From NCBI GenBank assembly GCA_035610835.1, contig CM069456.1, forward strand, positions 33,959,359 through 34,023,358: a stretch of DNA of 64,000 nt, in the 5' to 3' direction. Made by a program: the position numbers and the translations under genes. This document shows positions 61,830-64,000 of this stretch, in pieces; position 1 is the first letter of the stretch, and each line of letters begins with the position of its first letter. The DNA comes from Ophiura sarsii (Eukaryota > Echinodermata > Ophiuroidea > Amphilepidida > Ophiuridae). Under the pieces are notes generated by a model. That model searched no databases and was not told where the DNA came from. It worked only from the letters and a program-made list of their open reading frames with translations.

Positions 61830-64000
61830 ATGGCTCTTCGTATATTTCTGCGTTTATCTGTCATCATACTCACAGTTGAGTTTCACAATAACATAGCGCT
61901 GAACAAACCGGTAGCTACAGCCCTGTTAGTGACACCGTTGTGGGATGCTTCTAGTATTGGTGGAACTCAACCATGCCGCGTTGAAGAGCGAAATTCAAGT
62001 CAAGAAGCGGTTTTGTTGTATGGAAGTGCACATCAAACATGCGGTCTCCAAGTTAACTCTTCGTTGGGATATCATGCTCGAATAGAAATACCAGGTACAA
62101 ATGTTTCACAAGAGCCATATTTTCTTTATATTGAAAGACACGGGGACTTGCTAGACTGTACAGATAGGTATATTGGTTTCTCCAGAAATGCTCAAGTATG
62201 TGCTGCTACTTTTCGACAGGATAGTTTTTACTTAAATGTGCAAGGTAATGTCAATATATTGGTTAGTGAAATATCAGCATTAGAATCACAACCTGTGTGC
62301 CCAGAGTCTAACGTTGATATCTTGCCAAGTCCAAAAGTAAATCAGACACCAGATTGCAATAGAGTAAAGGGATATACTAACCAAATCACATGTCAACTAG
62401 ACTATTATGATAGATGTAGATTGGGATTCCCATCAAATTGTAACGCCACTATTCGCCACGGAGAAGCGCTATTACAATGCATTGATAATGGTGTTTTTCA
62501 AACACAAGAATCATTGATAGTTTACCCCACTGACACATCCATTTTAGATCTAAGTAATAACAATATAGTTGAAATTGATAATCGGCCAAATGTATTTGAA
62601 GGATTATATATGCTACAGCGCCTATATATTTATGGGAATAGATTGACAAAGCTTGATGTACATTTGTTTCAAGGATTAACCAGTTTAACTTACCTGGTTA
62701 TTCATAAAAATAAATTGACCACTTTGAATGAAAGTATTTTTGATGGTTTAGGTAGATTGTTGTACCTCGGTTTAAGTGATAATAAATTGACCACATTGCC
62801 AAGCAAGCTGTTCTGGGAGCTCAAAAGCTTGCTCGTGTTGCAACTGTTTAGAAACCAAATAGTGACCTTAAATGAAAGAACATTTTTTGGTTTAGGCAAT
62901 TTAATTAATCTGAGTTTAAATGACAATACATTGACCACACTGGCAAGTGGTTTGTTTAAGGAACTTGACAGTTTGGTAAAATTGTATCTGTATAATGACC
63001 AATTAGTCACCTTGCATGAAAGTACTTTTAATGGGTTGGGAAGTTTAGCCCTACTAATACTGGATGACAATAAGTTGGTCACATTGCCGGGTAGCTTGTT
63101 TAAGGGGCTAGGAAACCTGCAAAAATTGTACCTCCCTAGAAACCGACTAGTCAGCTTAAATGAAAGTACTTTTAATGGGTTGGGAAGTTTAGCTTTTCTG
63201 AGACTGGATTACAATCATATGACCACATTGCCAAGTAGCTTGTTTAAGGGGCTAGGAAACCTGGGTACATTGTACCTCCATGGAAACCGACTAGTTAGCT
63301 TAAACGAAAGTACCTTGTTGGGGTTAAATAGGCTAAGAGTCCTGGCACTGAATGGCAATGAAATAACGACATTCCCAAGTGGGTTATTTTTGGGATTAGG
63401 CAACATGCGTGAACTGTATCTCTATGAAAACCAGCTAAGCATACTTGATTCTGACTTGTTTCATGATTTGAGATATCTTAAACACCTTATTATTCATACC
63501 AACAGATTAATATCATTGCCAAGTGATGTTTATAATGGCTGTGGTAATCTGGAATATCTCTCTATGCCGTCCAATCAATTAAAGCAGTTGAACTCTGACG
63601 TTTTTCACAGATTATTCTATTTACGTGTTCTAAAGTTGGAAGACAATTTGCTAACACACATTCATTTTGACATATTCAAGGATATAGTAAATATCACTTA
63701 TATTGATTTGTCCAACAACATGCTGAAGGCGGGTCCCAATATTAAAGGCTTGACTCACTTGCGTATTTTTAATCTAAAAGGTAACATACTGGCAGGTGTA
63801 ACTACTGATACCTTCTCTGCCCTCCCTGACAAGTCAGAGTTGGCTGTAAGTCAACATGAGATATGCGAGTGTTATGTGCCTAATGGTGTTAAGTGCAGTG
63901 CATCAGATGAGAGATCCCCGTATCTCACATGTGATAGGTTGTTATCGGACCGGGTATTAGTTGTTTTGATGTGGATCATTGGTATAAATGCACTTGGTGG
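61830..64000 (+). CDS. Second LRR-GPCR (LGR-like), 5' part, single exon, runs off the window
   Basis: The frame is open from ATG 61830 to the window end (723 codons), with no stop and no intron. Residues 1-25 are a hydrophobic signal peptide (MALRIFLRLSVIILTVEF). Residues about 50-150 form a Cys-containing domain that could be CUB-like, not certain. A Cys-rich LRR N-cap follows, then about 18 LRRs of 24 residues (about 240-665) with L-x-x-L-x-L-x-x-N cores, a hinge with C-E-C-Y and S-P-Y-L-T-C-D, and the start of TM1 (VLVVLMWIIGINALGG). TM1 closely parallels [13 protein letters not shown] of the upstream receptor, so this is very likely a 7TM receptor rather than a secreted LRR protein. It lies 1.95 kb downstream of that receptor on the same strand. 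Unlike its neighbour it has no introns between LRRs, suggesting a retrocopy origin or a separate intron-poor LGR lineage. Confidence 0.82.
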   Translation, partial: MALRIFLRLSVIILTVEFHNNIALNKPVATALLVTPLWDASSIGGTQPCRVEERNSSQEAVLLYGSAHQTCGLQVNSSLGYHARIEIPGTNVSQEPYFLYIERHGDLLDCTDRYIGFSRNAQVCAATFRQDSFYLNVQGNVNILVSEISALESQPVCPESNVDILPSPKVNQTPDCNRVKGYTNQITCQLDYYDRCRLGFPSNCNATIRHGEALLQCIDNGVFQTQESLIVYPTDTSILDLSNNNIVEIDNRPNVFEGLYMLQRLYIYGNRLTKLDVHLFQGLTSLTYLVIHKNKLTTLNESIFDGLGRLLYLGLSDNKLTTLPSKLFWELKSLLVLQLFRNQIVTLNERTFFGLGNLINLSLNDNTLTTLASGLFKELDSLVKLYLYNDQLVTLHESTFNGLGSLALLILDDNKLVTLPGSLFKGLGNLQKLYLPRNRLVSLNESTFNGLGSLAFLRLDYNHMTTLPSSLFKGLGNLGTLYLHGNRLVSLNESTLLGLNRLRVLALNGNEITTFPSGLFLGLGNMRELYLYENQLSILDSDLFHDLRYLKHLIIHTNRLISLPSDVYNGCGNLEYLSMPSNQLKQLNSDVFHRLFYLRVLKLEDNLLTHIHFDIFKDIVNITYIDLSNNMLKAGPNIKGLTHLRIFNLKGNILAGVTTDTFSALPDKSELAVSQHEICECYVPNGVKCSASDERSPYLTCDRLLSDRVLVVLMWIIGINALG
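63036..63323 (+). repeat. 144-bp direct repeat (two-LRR unit) inside the second receptor
   Basis: A 144-bp unit encoding two LRRs (48 residues) occurs twice in tandem, starting at 63036 and 63180, with near-identical DNA around the L-F-K-G-L-G-N segment. More diverged versions precede it: repeats alternate between an L-N-E-S-T-F form and an L-P-S-x-L-F form. This indicates growth by duplication of LRR pairs. Confidence 0.75.

Noticed and set aside
62702..63406. Leu/Ser-rich minus-strand frames
   Set aside because: Mirror of the LRR exon, whose periodicity produces long antisense frames.

Overview
This is animal nuclear DNA. It has large AT-rich introns with GT/AG junctions, a dense load of diverse transposable elements and tRNA-derived SINE-like repeats, and no operons. 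The gene content (an LGR-type GPCR carrying LDLa, C-type lectin, discoidin and CUB modules) and the repeat style (short foldback elements with poly-G/poly-C interiors, non-LTR and Penelope-like remnants) suggest a marine invertebrate, most likely a deuterostome such as an echinoderm. The species cannot be fixed from the sequence.

Layout. Positions 1 to about 26,800 hold no cellular gene that I can support. This part is a mosaic of transposon remains: two mariner-type elements flanked by TA, hAT-type foldback elements with 8-bp target duplications, SINE-like tRNA derivatives, decayed LINE reverse transcriptase and zinc-finger fragments, a Penelope-like remnant, and simple and minisatellite repeats.

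Positions 26,851-59,881 (+) hold one large gene that I reconstructed by hand as 32 exons. All intron phases agree, and the exons sum to 5,433 nt (1,810 aa plus stop). Its product is a mosaic GPCR: signal peptide, LDLa, C-type lectin domain, two F5/8C discoidin domains, CUB, a second C-type lectin domain, seven LDLa-type modules (two degenerate), LRR N-cap, leucine-rich repeats, Cys-rich hinge, class A 7TM and a cytoplasmic tail. The tail resembles a degenerate protein-kinase C-lobe that has lost its catalytic residues. It is related to the Lymnaea GRL101 / relaxin-receptor-like (LGR type C) group, with extra lectin and discoidin modules typical of pattern-recognition proteins.

Positions 61,830-64,000 (+) hold a second LGR-type receptor that runs off the window. 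One uninterrupted exon encodes a signal peptide, an N-terminal Cys-containing domain, about 18 LRRs, a Cys hinge and the start of TM1. It lies 1.95 kb behind the first receptor on the same strand, with a degenerate minisatellite between them. The two together suggest a local cluster of LRR-GPCRs. The introns of the first gene carry many repeats, including four of the five copies of a TTAA-flanked foldback family.
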